From assembly GCA_002733215.1 (NCBI GenBank), contig NVUY01000010.1, positions 30,724 through 94,723 on the forward strand: a stretch of DNA of 64,000 bases. Direction: 5' to 3'. The notes beneath the pieces are model-generated. The model was not told the DNA's origin. It searched no databases and worked only from the letters and a program-made list of their open reading frames with translations. A program made the translations under genes and the position numbers. The DNA comes from Sulfurovum sp. Its GTDB lineage: Bacteria; Campylobacterota; Campylobacteria; Campylobacterales; Sulfurovaceae. This document shows, one piece after another, positions 1 to 7,480 of the stretch; the first letter of the stretch is position 1; the number at the start of each line of letters is the position of its first letter.

Positions 1-742
1 TTCATTAGAAAAATTTAAAAGTAATATAGTTCTCATAAAAAAAGAATTAGGAAGTTTTGAAGAAGCGTTGGCAGACATTCACAGTGAAGTGAATTCTTTA
101 GGAAACTCCATTAAAAAAGCTACAGATTCCTTTAAAGTTATTGACAGCATTCGCATTAAGTTCTCTGAGACCAATAATAATACGCTCAATACCCTAAAGG
201 AGCTATCGGACTTTTACGATAAAAATAATGATAAGTTCTTAAGTGGATTATTTGAGTCATTTGGGGATGATAAATCATCACAAAAATTAAGAGAAAAGTT
301 AAGAGACAAGATAGTAGAACTTGTGCTGTTGCTAAATGTATCTAAAGAGTATTTGGAGCTTGAAGATGGCTTTGTATTGGAGTTTAGGGTAGTTGAGAGA
401 GGCAATGACCTTAAGTGGAGACAGACACTCAACGACATAGGTTCAAATGGAACTTCTACACTCGTAAAAAGCATCATAAACATTTCTATGCTTAAGATGG
501 TTAGTAAAAATATTGTAAAAGATAATGAGATAGTGACTCACTGTATTTTGGATGAGATTGGTACTATATCTACTGAGTACTTTAGGGAGCTAAAAGATTT
601 TGTAAATCAAAGTGGCTTTGTATTTTTAAATGGTATGCCAACGGAAGATGATATGCTGATGTCCATGTATCCAACTATCTATGTGGGTCAAAATTTTGGT
701 GACTACAGCAAGATGATACTTGCGAGCAGAGTAGATATATGA
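1..742 (+). CDS. SMC-like ATPase C-terminus (Wadjet JetC / MksB type), 5' truncated by window edge
   Basis: Only the last about 246 residues are present; the frame is open from base 2, so no start codon belongs here. The tail carries an ABC/SMC ATPase head: a signature-like stretch DIGSNGTSTLVKS, then a Walker B-like strand HCILDEIG followed by a conserved INGxPTE-like turn (here LNGMPTEDD). This combination is typical of DUF3584-type SMC proteins that drive DNA loop extrusion in Wadjet/MksBEFG plasmid-defence complexes. The upstream part is Lys/Glu-rich and likely the end of the coiled-coil arm. The stop overlaps the next gene's ATG (ATGA), which encodes a Toprim nuclease-like protein, the expected JetD partner. 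The family call rests on motifs and context; the JetA and JetB genes would lie left of the window. Confidence 0.7.
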   Translation, partial: SLEKFKSNIVLIKKELGSFEEALADIHSEVNSLGNSIKKATDSFKVIDSIRIKFSETNNNTLNTLKELSDFYDKNNDKFLSGLFESFGDDKSSQKLREKLRDKIVELVLLLNVSKEYLELEDGFVLEFRVVERGNDLKWRQTLNDIGSNGTSTLVKSIINISMLKMVSKNIVKDNEIVTHCILDEIGTISTEYFRELKDFVNQSGFVFLNGMPTEDDMLMSMYPTIYVGQNFGDYSKMILASRVDI

Positions 743-1605
743 AAGTAAACAGGCAAGACTTGCTAAACATCAAAAGTCTTATAGAGTGTGGAGCCATAAC
801 AGAACGTAAGTTTAAAAACCAAGAGATAGTTTCACAATTAAAATTGAATGGATCTGTTTTAGAAAGAAGAAAGAAAACAATAAAGTATATTGATTTAGCT
901 AAAAAAGAGAATGTATTTCTACTTTTAAAAAACCACAACTACAATATTTCTTCCATAGAAGAGATAGATAGTTATATAGAAAATATATTTGACAAAAAAG
1001 CATCAAGAGATATTATCCAACAACACCACAACAGTTCAAAAGCAAAAACATCTAAAAGTATGCATGGACTTTATGTGTCATCTCTACAAAAATTAGATGT
1101 ACTATTAAACGGCGAACCAGTAAGTATATTGCCTAATGATGGACTAGGCTACTTTTTCTTTCATACGGAAAACATTGAACTATTTGAAGATACTATAGTC
1201 GTTGGAGTTGAAAACTACCAAGTAGTTTGGTTTGCAAAAAGATATACAGAGTTTTTTACTAAGCCTAAGCTATTGTTTGTAGTCATAACTCCGTATATGC
1301 TGGAGTGGATCTCTAGTTTGGAAAATGAGTATGTACACTTTGGAGATTATGATTTAGCCGGAGTCAACATATATTTAAACAAAATTATACCACGACTTTT
1401 AAAGTCTCAAAAATACTCTATGTTTATACCTCATAACATAGAACAACTCATTGAAAAGTACGGTAATAGCGAGTTGTATGAAAATCAGAAACAGTATCAA
1501 AATTTGCTTAGTAATGATGCTGAGGTCAATAGCTTAATAGAGGTCATTATGAAGCATAAAAAAGGAATTGAGCAAGAGGGATTGAGTTTATTGAGAGTAT
1601 TTTAG
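739..1605 (+). CDS. JetD-like Toprim nuclease subunit of a Wadjet/MksG system
   Basis: A 288-residue protein whose C-terminal half reads as a Toprim fold: a strand ending in the conserved glutamate (VVGVENYQ, about 150-157), later the acidic motif HFGDYDLAGVNIY (about 198-210) matching the DxD metal site, and a final EQEGL motif near 275-280. In Wadjet systems JetD is the topoisomerase VI-like subunit that cleaves circular DNA extruded by the SMC motor. At 288 residues it is shorter than the classical JetD (nearer 380), so it probably belongs to a reduced MksG/DUF7281-like group. It overlaps the preceding ATPase gene by 4 bases, so the two are translationally coupled. It is the last gene of the operon, followed by a hairpin terminator. 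Confidence 0.7.
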   Translation: MKVNRQDLLNIKSLIECGAITERKFKNQEIVSQLKLNGSVLERRKKTIKYIDLAKKENVFLLLKNHNYNISSIEEIDSYIENIFDKKASRDIIQQHHNSSKAKTSKSMHGLYVSSLQKLDVLLNGEPVSILPNDGLGYFFFHTENIELFEDTIVVGVENYQVVWFAKRYTEFFTKPKLLFVVITPYMLEWISSLENEYVHFGDYDLAGVNIYLNKIIPRLLKSQKYSMFIPHNIEQLIEKYGNSELYENQKQYQNLLSNDAEVNSLIEVIMKHKKGIEQEGLSLLRVF

Positions 1606-1615
1606 GTGAGCATAA

Positions 1616-1638
1616 AGGATAAGGTAAAACCTTATCCT
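1616..1638. terminator. Hairpin between convergent jetD-like and ccsBA genes
   Basis: A perfect 10-bp inverted repeat (AGGATAAGGT / ACCTTATCCT) with a 3-base AAA loop lies in the 52-base gap between two convergent stop codons. There is no strong T run on either side, so it is likely a bidirectional stabilising or terminating hairpin. Confidence 0.6.
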
Positions 1639-1657
1639 AAAGAAAAATTAATGAAAG

Positions 1658-4600
1658 TTATTTTAGCTTTCTATTTCTAGCTGCAAGCACTGTCAAGACA
1701 AAGAGTCCTGCCACTGCATAATAGACCCACATAGGGATCGGTACAGGATCTCCAGCTGCGTACGAATGAAGACCTGATAGGTAATAATTTACCCCAAAGT
1801 ATGTCATAAGTACTGAGAAGTAAGCCCAGGTTGTTGCCACATTAAAGGTAAAATTAGATTTAAGTGCCGGCACAAAACGTAAATGAAGTACCGTTGCATA
1901 AATCAAGATGGTCACTGCTGCCCATGTCTCTTTGGCATCCCAGCCCCAGTAACGTCCCCATGATTCATTTGCCCATACACCACCAAGGAAGTTTCCTATA
2001 GTAAAGATAAAAATCCCTATGATGAGTGACATTTCAGAAAGGTTTGTCAACTCTTTGATGGCACGGTCTATGTTTGTATGTCCTTCTTTTCCTCTCATGA
2101 TATAAAGTATCAACACTAAAAAGGATAAGATAAACCCAAGTCCAAAGAAGCCATCACCAGAGATGATCGTTGCCACATGGATCATAAGCCAATAGGAATT
2201 AAGCACAGGAACAAGTGTTGTAATTTCGGGGTTAATGAAACTCATATGTGCCACACCCATCGTGATACCTGCAAGAATTGCCGTACCTGCAAGTGCAAAC
2301 GGTGAATTTTTTGCAAGCAATATACCTGCCAAAACTGTTGAAGCAGCTATCACGACTATGGATTCATAAGCATTTGACCAAGGAGCATGACCTCCAATGT
2401 ACCATCTAAGTGCAAGACCTATGATGTGCAGTGAAAAACCAAGAAGAAGTATAGCCCATGAGATATTCATGATCCATTTCATAGGAAAATTTGTTTTCAA
2501 TACATTGATAAATGCAAAAACAAGTAAAATAAGACCCATAAATAGATAAAGCGGGACTAATTTAGAAAATAATCCCAGTTCGTTATACTTAATTTCCATA
2601 GCTATATGTGTTTGACTGAGTAAGACTGCCGCACCATATTTTTCTTGTATTTTATTTATCCCTTTTAATGCAATATTGGCATTGTTCCAGTCCCCAGTTT
2701 TTACCCCTTCATCAACCATTTTAAAATATGCAGCGATACTAATTTGTACTTCAGATGCTTCTTTTTTCGGAAATTCTTTTATGGCATTCATAGGTGCCAG
2801 CCATTTGTTGTTTGCATCGTTTGGTTTTGGATAGATGCGTAACATAGAGCCTTGATATGCCATAAAAGCAACATTCACACGCTCATCAACTTTAAGAAGT
2901 TCTTTGTCGTACTGTGACTTTTCCAAAGGTTTTTTTCTTCCTGCTTCTACAATAGAATCATAAATTTTATACTGACTGTCAGGCTTTGTAAAAAAATCTG
3001 AAAATTTAGCAAATTTAGTATCTTCAGGCAATCCCAAATCAAGAGCAATTCTTTTATGCCCTATTTTAATCATGTTGACTTCTTGATATATATTAGGCTG
3101 CATGAGCATCCCTAAAAGTACTTGCGTGGCATCTAAGTCAAAAAGTGATGTTCTTCCTGTAATTTTAGAAACCATTTCATGGGCCATGGTATCCATAGGT
3201 TTCATACGACCTCTAGGATCCTGCACAACAAGTTTACCAAAGCTTGTCGCATGTTCTTTATCATAAGAACTTATCACTTTTTGAAGTTCAGGACTTGCTG
3301 TTGGCACGGCTGCCTGTAACCCTTGTGGAGCAAAGGCTACAAAAGTAAAGAGCATAAATGCAGCCATGGTACCTTGGATCTTTCTAGTATTTTTAAGCAG
3401 TTTTCTAAAACGTCCAGATGGAGCCCCTAATGACCAAAGCATCCCTAATGTCATCAAAATGTAACCTATGTATGTTGGCCATGTACCAGGATCATGATTC
3501 ACTGAGAGTACAGTTCCTTTTTCATCTTGATCATAAGAGGACTGGAAGAATCGGTAATTTCTGTGGTCTAAAACATGGTTCATAAATATTTTGTATGGCA
3601 TGTTTATATCCTGTTCCTTATCTATAAGCACTACATCTGAAGAATACGCTGCAGGTGTCATGGATCCAGGGTAACGATCCATCGTAAATTTTTCAAGTTT
3701 TATAAAAAAAGGCAGATCAATAAGCTTTGCACCCAAACGCATATTAATGTCTACTCCAGCCAAAGTAAACTTTTCTAAAGCTCCTGTTCTTCCTTGGTAT
3801 GGTTTAAAATCAATAATTTTGCTTTTATCACCTACACTTATTTTCAACTTGATAAGTTCAGGTAATCCACCTTGTGTTTTATAATCATTAGAAAATAATT
3901 TTATGGCTGATTTCTTATGAATATCTTTCAGGACAACAGCATTTCCACCAAACTGATAGAGCATTCGTGAAGCAAAAACACCTTTACCTTTTTTTATCTC
4001 TCCTGGCTCTTTTGTATCCATATTCAATGTTTTTAAAATGAATGGAAAGTCCAGACTAAGGTTATCAATCTCACCTTTGATTAAAAATGTGGGTTTGTCT
4101 TTATACTCTTTTGTAGGCTCATAAGCGATATAAAAAGATCCGAAATCTTTTCTCTCCCCTTTGGAAAAATAATATACCTTTCCTTGTCCCCCTGCTGAGA
4201 CTTTTAGTTCTACCATGTCCTTTCCCTTAGGGTCAGGCACTATCTTCTCCTGAACTGTTGGAAGATACTCTAAAAGTTCTATATTTACTTCCGCATTTTT
4301 AAGTTCCAGTGTTTCATCTAAACTATTTTTACTCATGCTGGAGAAATAAAGTATTTTTTCAAGTTCATTTTGAGTTTCACCATCACTGACGACAACTTGT
4401 AAGGTTTTTTCATTTGAGACCATAGTATTTACCTCTTCTCCCTCACGTATATGCATCACACCCTCATAACCTATGTAACGTGTCATGAGCGCACCGATAG
4501 CGATGACAAGGAAAGAGAAGTGAAAAAGGAAAACAGCGGGTTTTGTTTTATACGATTTGGTTTTAATCATATTATAAACAAGAATTGCAATGAAATAAGC

Positions 4601-4750
4601 CAAAAATACTTCAAACCATTGTGCTTTATATATGAGTGCTTGGGCCGTTTGTGTACCATAATCATTTTCTATAAACGTTGCAGTACCTACCAGTACTCCA
4701 AAAGTAAACAACATTAACACAGCCATTTTCATGGAAAAAATATACTTCAT
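1658..4750 (-). CDS. ccsBA: Cytochrome c synthase CcsBA (fused ResB/ResC)
   Basis: A 1030-residue polytopic protein joining a ResB/CcsB-like N-terminal half (membrane segments near residues 8-100, a large periplasmic domain to about 430) to a CcsA/ResC-like C-terminal half. The diagnostic haem-binding WWD segment is visible near residues 930-946 (SWGRYWGWDAKETWA), and the flanking histidines occur as GGHAPW and LHSYA. It transports haem outward and attaches it to CXXCH apocytochromes (System II). Single-chain CcsBA of this size is typical of Campylobacterota such as Helicobacter and Wolinella. Start: MKYIFSMKM, with AAGGA and AGAAG purine-rich sites upstream. It stands alone, with its own promoter-like TATAAT upstream. 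The cytochrome at 48163 would be a substrate. Confidence 0.95.
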   Translation of the reverse strand: MKYIFSMKMAVLMLFTFGVLVGTATFIENDYGTQTAQALIYKAQWFEVFLAYFIAILVYNMIKTKSYKTKPAVFLFHFSFLVIAIGALMTRYIGYEGVMHIREGEEVNTMVSNEKTLQVVVSDGETQNELEKILYFSSMSKNSLDETLELKNAEVNIELLEYLPTVQEKIVPDPKGKDMVELKVSAGGQGKVYYFSKGERKDFGSFYIAYEPTKEYKDKPTFLIKGEIDNLSLDFPFILKTLNMDTKEPGEIKKGKGVFASRMLYQFGGNAVVLKDIHKKSAIKLFSNDYKTQGGLPELIKLKISVGDKSKIIDFKPYQGRTGALEKFTLAGVDINMRLGAKLIDLPFFIKLEKFTMDRYPGSMTPAAYSSDVVLIDKEQDINMPYKIFMNHVLDHRNYRFFQSSYDQDEKGTVLSVNHDPGTWPTYIGYILMTLGMLWSLGAPSGRFRKLLKNTRKIQGTMAAFMLFTFVAFAPQGLQAAVPTASPELQKVISSYDKEHATSFGKLVVQDPRGRMKPMDTMAHEMVSKITGRTSLFDLDATQVLLGMLMQPNIYQEVNMIKIGHKRIALDLGLPEDTKFAKFSDFFTKPDSQYKIYDSIVEAGRKKPLEKSQYDKELLKVDERVNVAFMAYQGSMLRIYPKPNDANNKWLAPMNAIKEFPKKEASEVQISIAAYFKMVDEGVKTGDWNNANIALKGINKIQEKYGAAVLLSQTHIAMEIKYNELGLFSKLVPLYLFMGLILLVFAFINVLKTNFPMKWIMNISWAILLLGFSLHIIGLALRWYIGGHAPWSNAYESIVVIAASTVLAGILLAKNSPFALAGTAILAGITMGVAHMSFINPEITTLVPVLNSYWLMIHVATIISGDGFFGLGFILSFLVLILYIMRGKEGHTNIDRAIKELTNLSEMSLIIGIFIFTIGNFLGGVWANESWGRYWGWDAKETWAAVTILIYATVLHLRFVPALKSNFTFNVATTWAYFSVLMTYFGVNYYLSGLHSYAAGDPVPIPMWVYYAVAGLFVLTVLAARNRKLK

Positions 4751-4792
4751 CTTCTAATATCCTTGTAATTGACCTAAGCCATAATTAGAAGG

Positions 4793-4798
4793 ATTATA
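4793..4798 (-). promoter_or_regulatory. -10 hexamer TATAAT upstream of ccsBA
   Basis: On the minus strand an exact TATAAT lies about 43 bases before the ccsBA start codon. No good -35 box is seen at 16-18 bases, as is common in Campylobacterota promoters. Assignment is by sequence only. Confidence 0.4.
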
Positions 4799-4874
4799 AC
4801 TGATGTTTACTAACCCAATATTAATCGGGATTATTTATCTCTTGTTATTACAATAAGACATAATGAATGTTACT

Positions 4875-5525
4875 TTAAAGCTCAATAAGCACACGAAACC
4901 CTACAAAATAATTACGTCCTCCTGAGCCAAGGTTTATCCTGGAGGCACAACGGCTGTTTTCTGCACTTCCGTTCCATGATCCCCCACGCAGTACTCTACC
5001 CTTTTCACTTTGTATTTTATACGCGCTGCCATCTCTGGGTGTATGCTCATAGCTTTCTGCATAATGGTCACTGCACCACTCCCATACGTTGCCATGCATA
5101 TCATAAAGTCCCCAGGCATTTGGTTTTTTTGACCCCACATTATGGGTCACACCTTCAGCATTTTCTGCATACCAGGCATACTCGGCAAATGCTTTTTCAT
5201 TCTCAGAAAAACAGTATTTTCCAGAACTTCCTGCCCTGCAGGCATACTCCCATTCAGCTTCAGTGGGCAAACGGTAGGTCGCCCCTTCCCTCTCACTTTT
5301 CCAGGCACAATACGCTTTTGCATCTGTCCAGCGTACACGACGTACAGGTACATCAAAACCCAAATGCTCATGTCTGTCTTCAGGTACAACTGCACCTGTA
5401 GCCTGCGCAAAAAGCATGTAATCTTCCACTGTCACCGGGAATTTACACATCGCTACATCATAATCTATATGCACTTCATGTACAGGCTGTTCTCTTTCTC
5501 TTGCATCTGCATCATCTGAGCCCAT
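4875..5525 (-). CDS. SUMF1/formylglycine-generating-enzyme-fold protein without the FGE catalytic cysteines
   Basis: The protein follows the SUMF1 (FGE-sulfatase) domain from end to end: MGSDD near the start, PVRRVRWTDAKAYCAW, RLPTEAEWEYACRAG, WGLYDMHGNVWEWCSD, GRVLRGGSW and a closing GFRV. The true formylglycine-generating enzymes have a cysteine pair in an RGGSxxCHxSYC-like segment; here the same place reads RGGSWNGSAENSRCASR, so that pair is absent. It is therefore a SUMF1-fold protein of unknown role, not a proven sulfatase activator, although two sulfatases lie in the window. The family's usual lead-in (FIQLPRGSFLMGS) is encoded in frame upstream of this ATG, so the start may be about 13 codons earlier, at an AUU at 5564. 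A GGGAG also precedes the ATG used here. Confidence 0.8.
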   Translation of the reverse strand: MGSDDADAREREQPVHEVHIDYDVAMCKFPVTVEDYMLFAQATGAVVPEDRHEHLGFDVPVRRVRWTDAKAYCAWKSEREGATYRLPTEAEWEYACRAGSSGKYCFSENEKAFAEYAWYAENAEGVTHNVGSKKPNAWGLYDMHGNVWEWCSDHYAESYEHTPRDGSAYKIQSEKGRVLRGGSWNGSAENSRCASRINLGSGGRNYFVGFRVLIEL

Positions 5526-5561
5526 AAGAAAGCTCCCGCGCGGCAGTTGTATAAAGTTTTT

Positions 5562-5579
5562 AATAGGTGACTCCTTTAA
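5562..5579 (-). promoter_or_regulatory. Strong ribosome binding site positioned before an in-frame AUU codon
   Basis: On the minus strand AAAGGAG (5579-5573) is followed by 8 bases and then ATT (5564-5562) in frame with the SUMF1-fold gene. The codons that follow (KNFIQLPRGSFLMGS) restore the conserved N-terminus of the family. No ATG, GTG or TTG is present in this frame nearby. Initiation at AUU is an inference. Confidence 0.4.
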
Positions 5580-5664
5580 GTTGATTAGAAAATTATTATA
5601 TCTTATTATTTTACATAATAATGAGAGATTTTTTCTTTTTGTACATTTACAAAAGTTTCTTTCA

Positions 5665-6654
5665 TCAAAGCAAAAAACTAACCGTACGTTCTATCAGCCA
5701 AAATGCAGCGAGACTCCCTATAACATAAGCTATGCCTGTCTCACCTCTACGTAATACATTTTGTGTAAACACTTTCTTCACTACCCATGCTATCATTAAA
5801 ACTGCAAATACAAAGATCAACTGTCCCAATTCTACTCCAACATTAAAGAAGATGAGTGATGGCACAATATCACTTTGAGGTAAACCTATTTCTTTGAGTG
5901 CTCCTGCAAATCCTAAACCATGAATGAGTCCAAAACCAAAAGCAATGAGCCAAGGGTATTTTGCACTTACATGTTTTCTCCCACGCATGGCATAAATCAC
6001 TTCTGCAGCCACAAAGACAATGGAGAGTGCGATGATAGCTTCCACTGCTGTACTAGAGAGCTGTATCATTTCAAAAGAAGCCAACATCAGAGTAATGGTA
6101 TGTGCCACAGTAAAAGCTGTAATAGTCAAAATCAGCATACGAATGTTTGAGACAAGCAATAAAAGTGCCAAAACAAACAATAAATGGTCATAGCCCTCTA
6201 AAATGTGTTCTACCCCTAAGACAAAATAGGTAGATGACATGTTGTAAAAACCACTTTGATGACTTAGGGAAAAGCTTGGGTTCTCTGGTAATACACGTAT
6301 GAACTCTGTTTCACCATCTAAGTAATGTATACGTACCAGCACATCACTTGAAGTGGATTCCAATCCTACAATAGTGATTTTTTTACCTATGAGTGCGTCC
6401 ACTTCATCTATGACATAACTTTCAAGTAAGGCTGTATTGGTTCTTCTTAGGTTTTTAAGCCCTACAACTTTGGCACTTTTAGGAAAGAGAGGTTCTAGTT
6501 TTAGAGGGTTTTTGGTTTCACCTTGTGTTGGTTTTTTCCACAACACCTTGTAAGAAGTGTCACTTTTTTGTGTGAGTTCTAAAAAAGCTGGGCGTATCTC
6601 ATCTGCAAATGCAGCATAAAAAAGCAGCAACAGTAAAACGACAGAACGTATCAT
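5665..6654 (-). CDS. HupE/UreJ-family membrane protein with periplasmic N-terminal domain
   Basis: A signal peptide (residues 1-17), a soluble domain of about 120 residues, and then about seven membrane helices. The membrane part has the HupE/UreJ_2 hallmarks: GVEHILEGYDHLLFVLALL, TAFTVAHTITL, FGFGLIHGLGFAGAL and FFNVGVELGQL. The repeated histidines and acidic residues in the helices suggest a metal-binding permease; relatives have been tied to nickel or other metals, but the substrate is unknown here. Its ATG overlaps the stop of the upstream parvulin gene by 4 bases and it is the last gene of the sulfatase/DUF3604 operon. A parvulin, DUF3604 and HupE together is a recurring arrangement as far as I recall; function as a unit is inference. 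Confidence 0.8.
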   Translation of the reverse strand: MIRSVVLLLLLFYAAFADEIRPAFLELTQKSDTSYKVLWKKPTQGETKNPLKLEPLFPKSAKVVGLKNLRRTNTALLESYVIDEVDALIGKKITIVGLESTSSDVLVRIHYLDGETEFIRVLPENPSFSLSHQSGFYNMSSTYFVLGVEHILEGYDHLLFVLALLLLVSNIRMLILTITAFTVAHTITLMLASFEMIQLSSTAVEAIIALSIVFVAAEVIYAMRGRKHVSAKYPWLIAFGFGLIHGLGFAGALKEIGLPQSDIVPSLIFFNVGVELGQLIFVFAVLMIAWVVKKVFTQNVLRRGETGIAYVIGSLAAFWLIERTVSFLL

Positions 6655-7472
6655 TTTACTTCTTTTTCTATGACAAGGTCATATTTGTTTTGAAGTGCAT
6701 CATAAAATGCATCTATGGCTTTTTTCTGTGCATTTACCCTAAAATCAAGTTTTACTTTAGCCTGCACTTCTTCAAGCGTTGCCAGATGTCTAGCTTTTTT
6801 GTTTTCAATGTACACCAAGTGTACACCATAACCTGACTTGACGGGTCCTAACCAAGTGTTTAGAGGTAAAGTATTTAATGCCTTTTCAAATTTTAAGCCA
6901 AAAAGTCTGGCTAAGCCTGCACTAGAAATGTCTTCATAACTTTGTTTAAGCATAATAGAGTCTCCACGTTCCGCATAGACTAAACTTAATTTTTCTGCTT
7001 TTAGCTTCTCAATATAAGCATCTACATCCTTATGCTGTTCAGGGTTTATGTAAATATGTTTAAAGGTGTAGATAGGTGCAATGGTGTACCTTTCTTTATG
7101 TTTATCCATAAACGCTTGAAGTCCTTCTTGTGTAGGTTCAAGTGAAGAGATGGAATCATTGAGCATAAACTCTATCTTTTGTTGTACTCGACGTTTGATG
7201 ATGGTATCGTTTTCTACTAGTCCCATTTCTTGACCATGTTTAAAGACAAGGTCTTCGCGTATTTGGTTATCTATGAGAGCTTGAAGTTCTTCTTTAGTCG
7301 CCTCACGTTGTCTTGTCTTTTTAAATTGTGCTGAGAGTTGTTTTATTTTACCTTGTGAAATAATCACTTTCTCTTTTTCCACACTGTCATCATTGTTTGA
7401 GATATAAAAAAAGAGCAGTCCTCCCACTATAAGAAAATGCAGGAGTGGTTCTTGTAGTATTTTTTTGATCAA
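6651..7472 (-). CDS. Membrane-anchored parvulin-type peptidylprolyl isomerase
   Basis: A short cytoplasmic N-terminus and one membrane helix (about residues 10-25) lead into a periplasmic SurA/PpiD-like chaperone region (about 30-125) and a degenerate PpiC rotamase domain (about 130-245) ending in LGPVKSGYGVHLVYIENK, the conserved end of the parvulin fold. The usual role is proline isomerisation and chaperoning of exported proteins. Genes on either side encode exported enzymes and a membrane protein, so it probably helps fold the DUF3604, sulfatase or barrel proteins made by the same operon. It starts 9 bases after the second DUF3604 gene's stop and overlaps the HupE gene by 4 bases. Confidence 0.75.
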   Translation of the reverse strand: MIKKILQEPLLHFLIVGGLLFFYISNNDDSVEKEKVIISQGKIKQLSAQFKKTRQREATKEELQALIDNQIREDLVFKHGQEMGLVENDTIIKRRVQQKIEFMLNDSISSLEPTQEGLQAFMDKHKERYTIAPIYTFKHIYINPEQHKDVDAYIEKLKAEKLSLVYAERGDSIMLKQSYEDISSAGLARLFGLKFEKALNTLPLNTWLGPVKSGYGVHLVYIENKKARHLATLEEVQAKVKLDFRVNAQKKAIDAFYDALQNKYDLVIEKEVK

Positions 7473-7480
7473 TTGTTACC

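Noticed and set aside
5142..5519. Plus-strand reading frames opposite the SUMF1-fold gene
   Set aside because: They are antisense frames without motifs or ribosome binding sites; the same holds for similar frames opposite other large genes.
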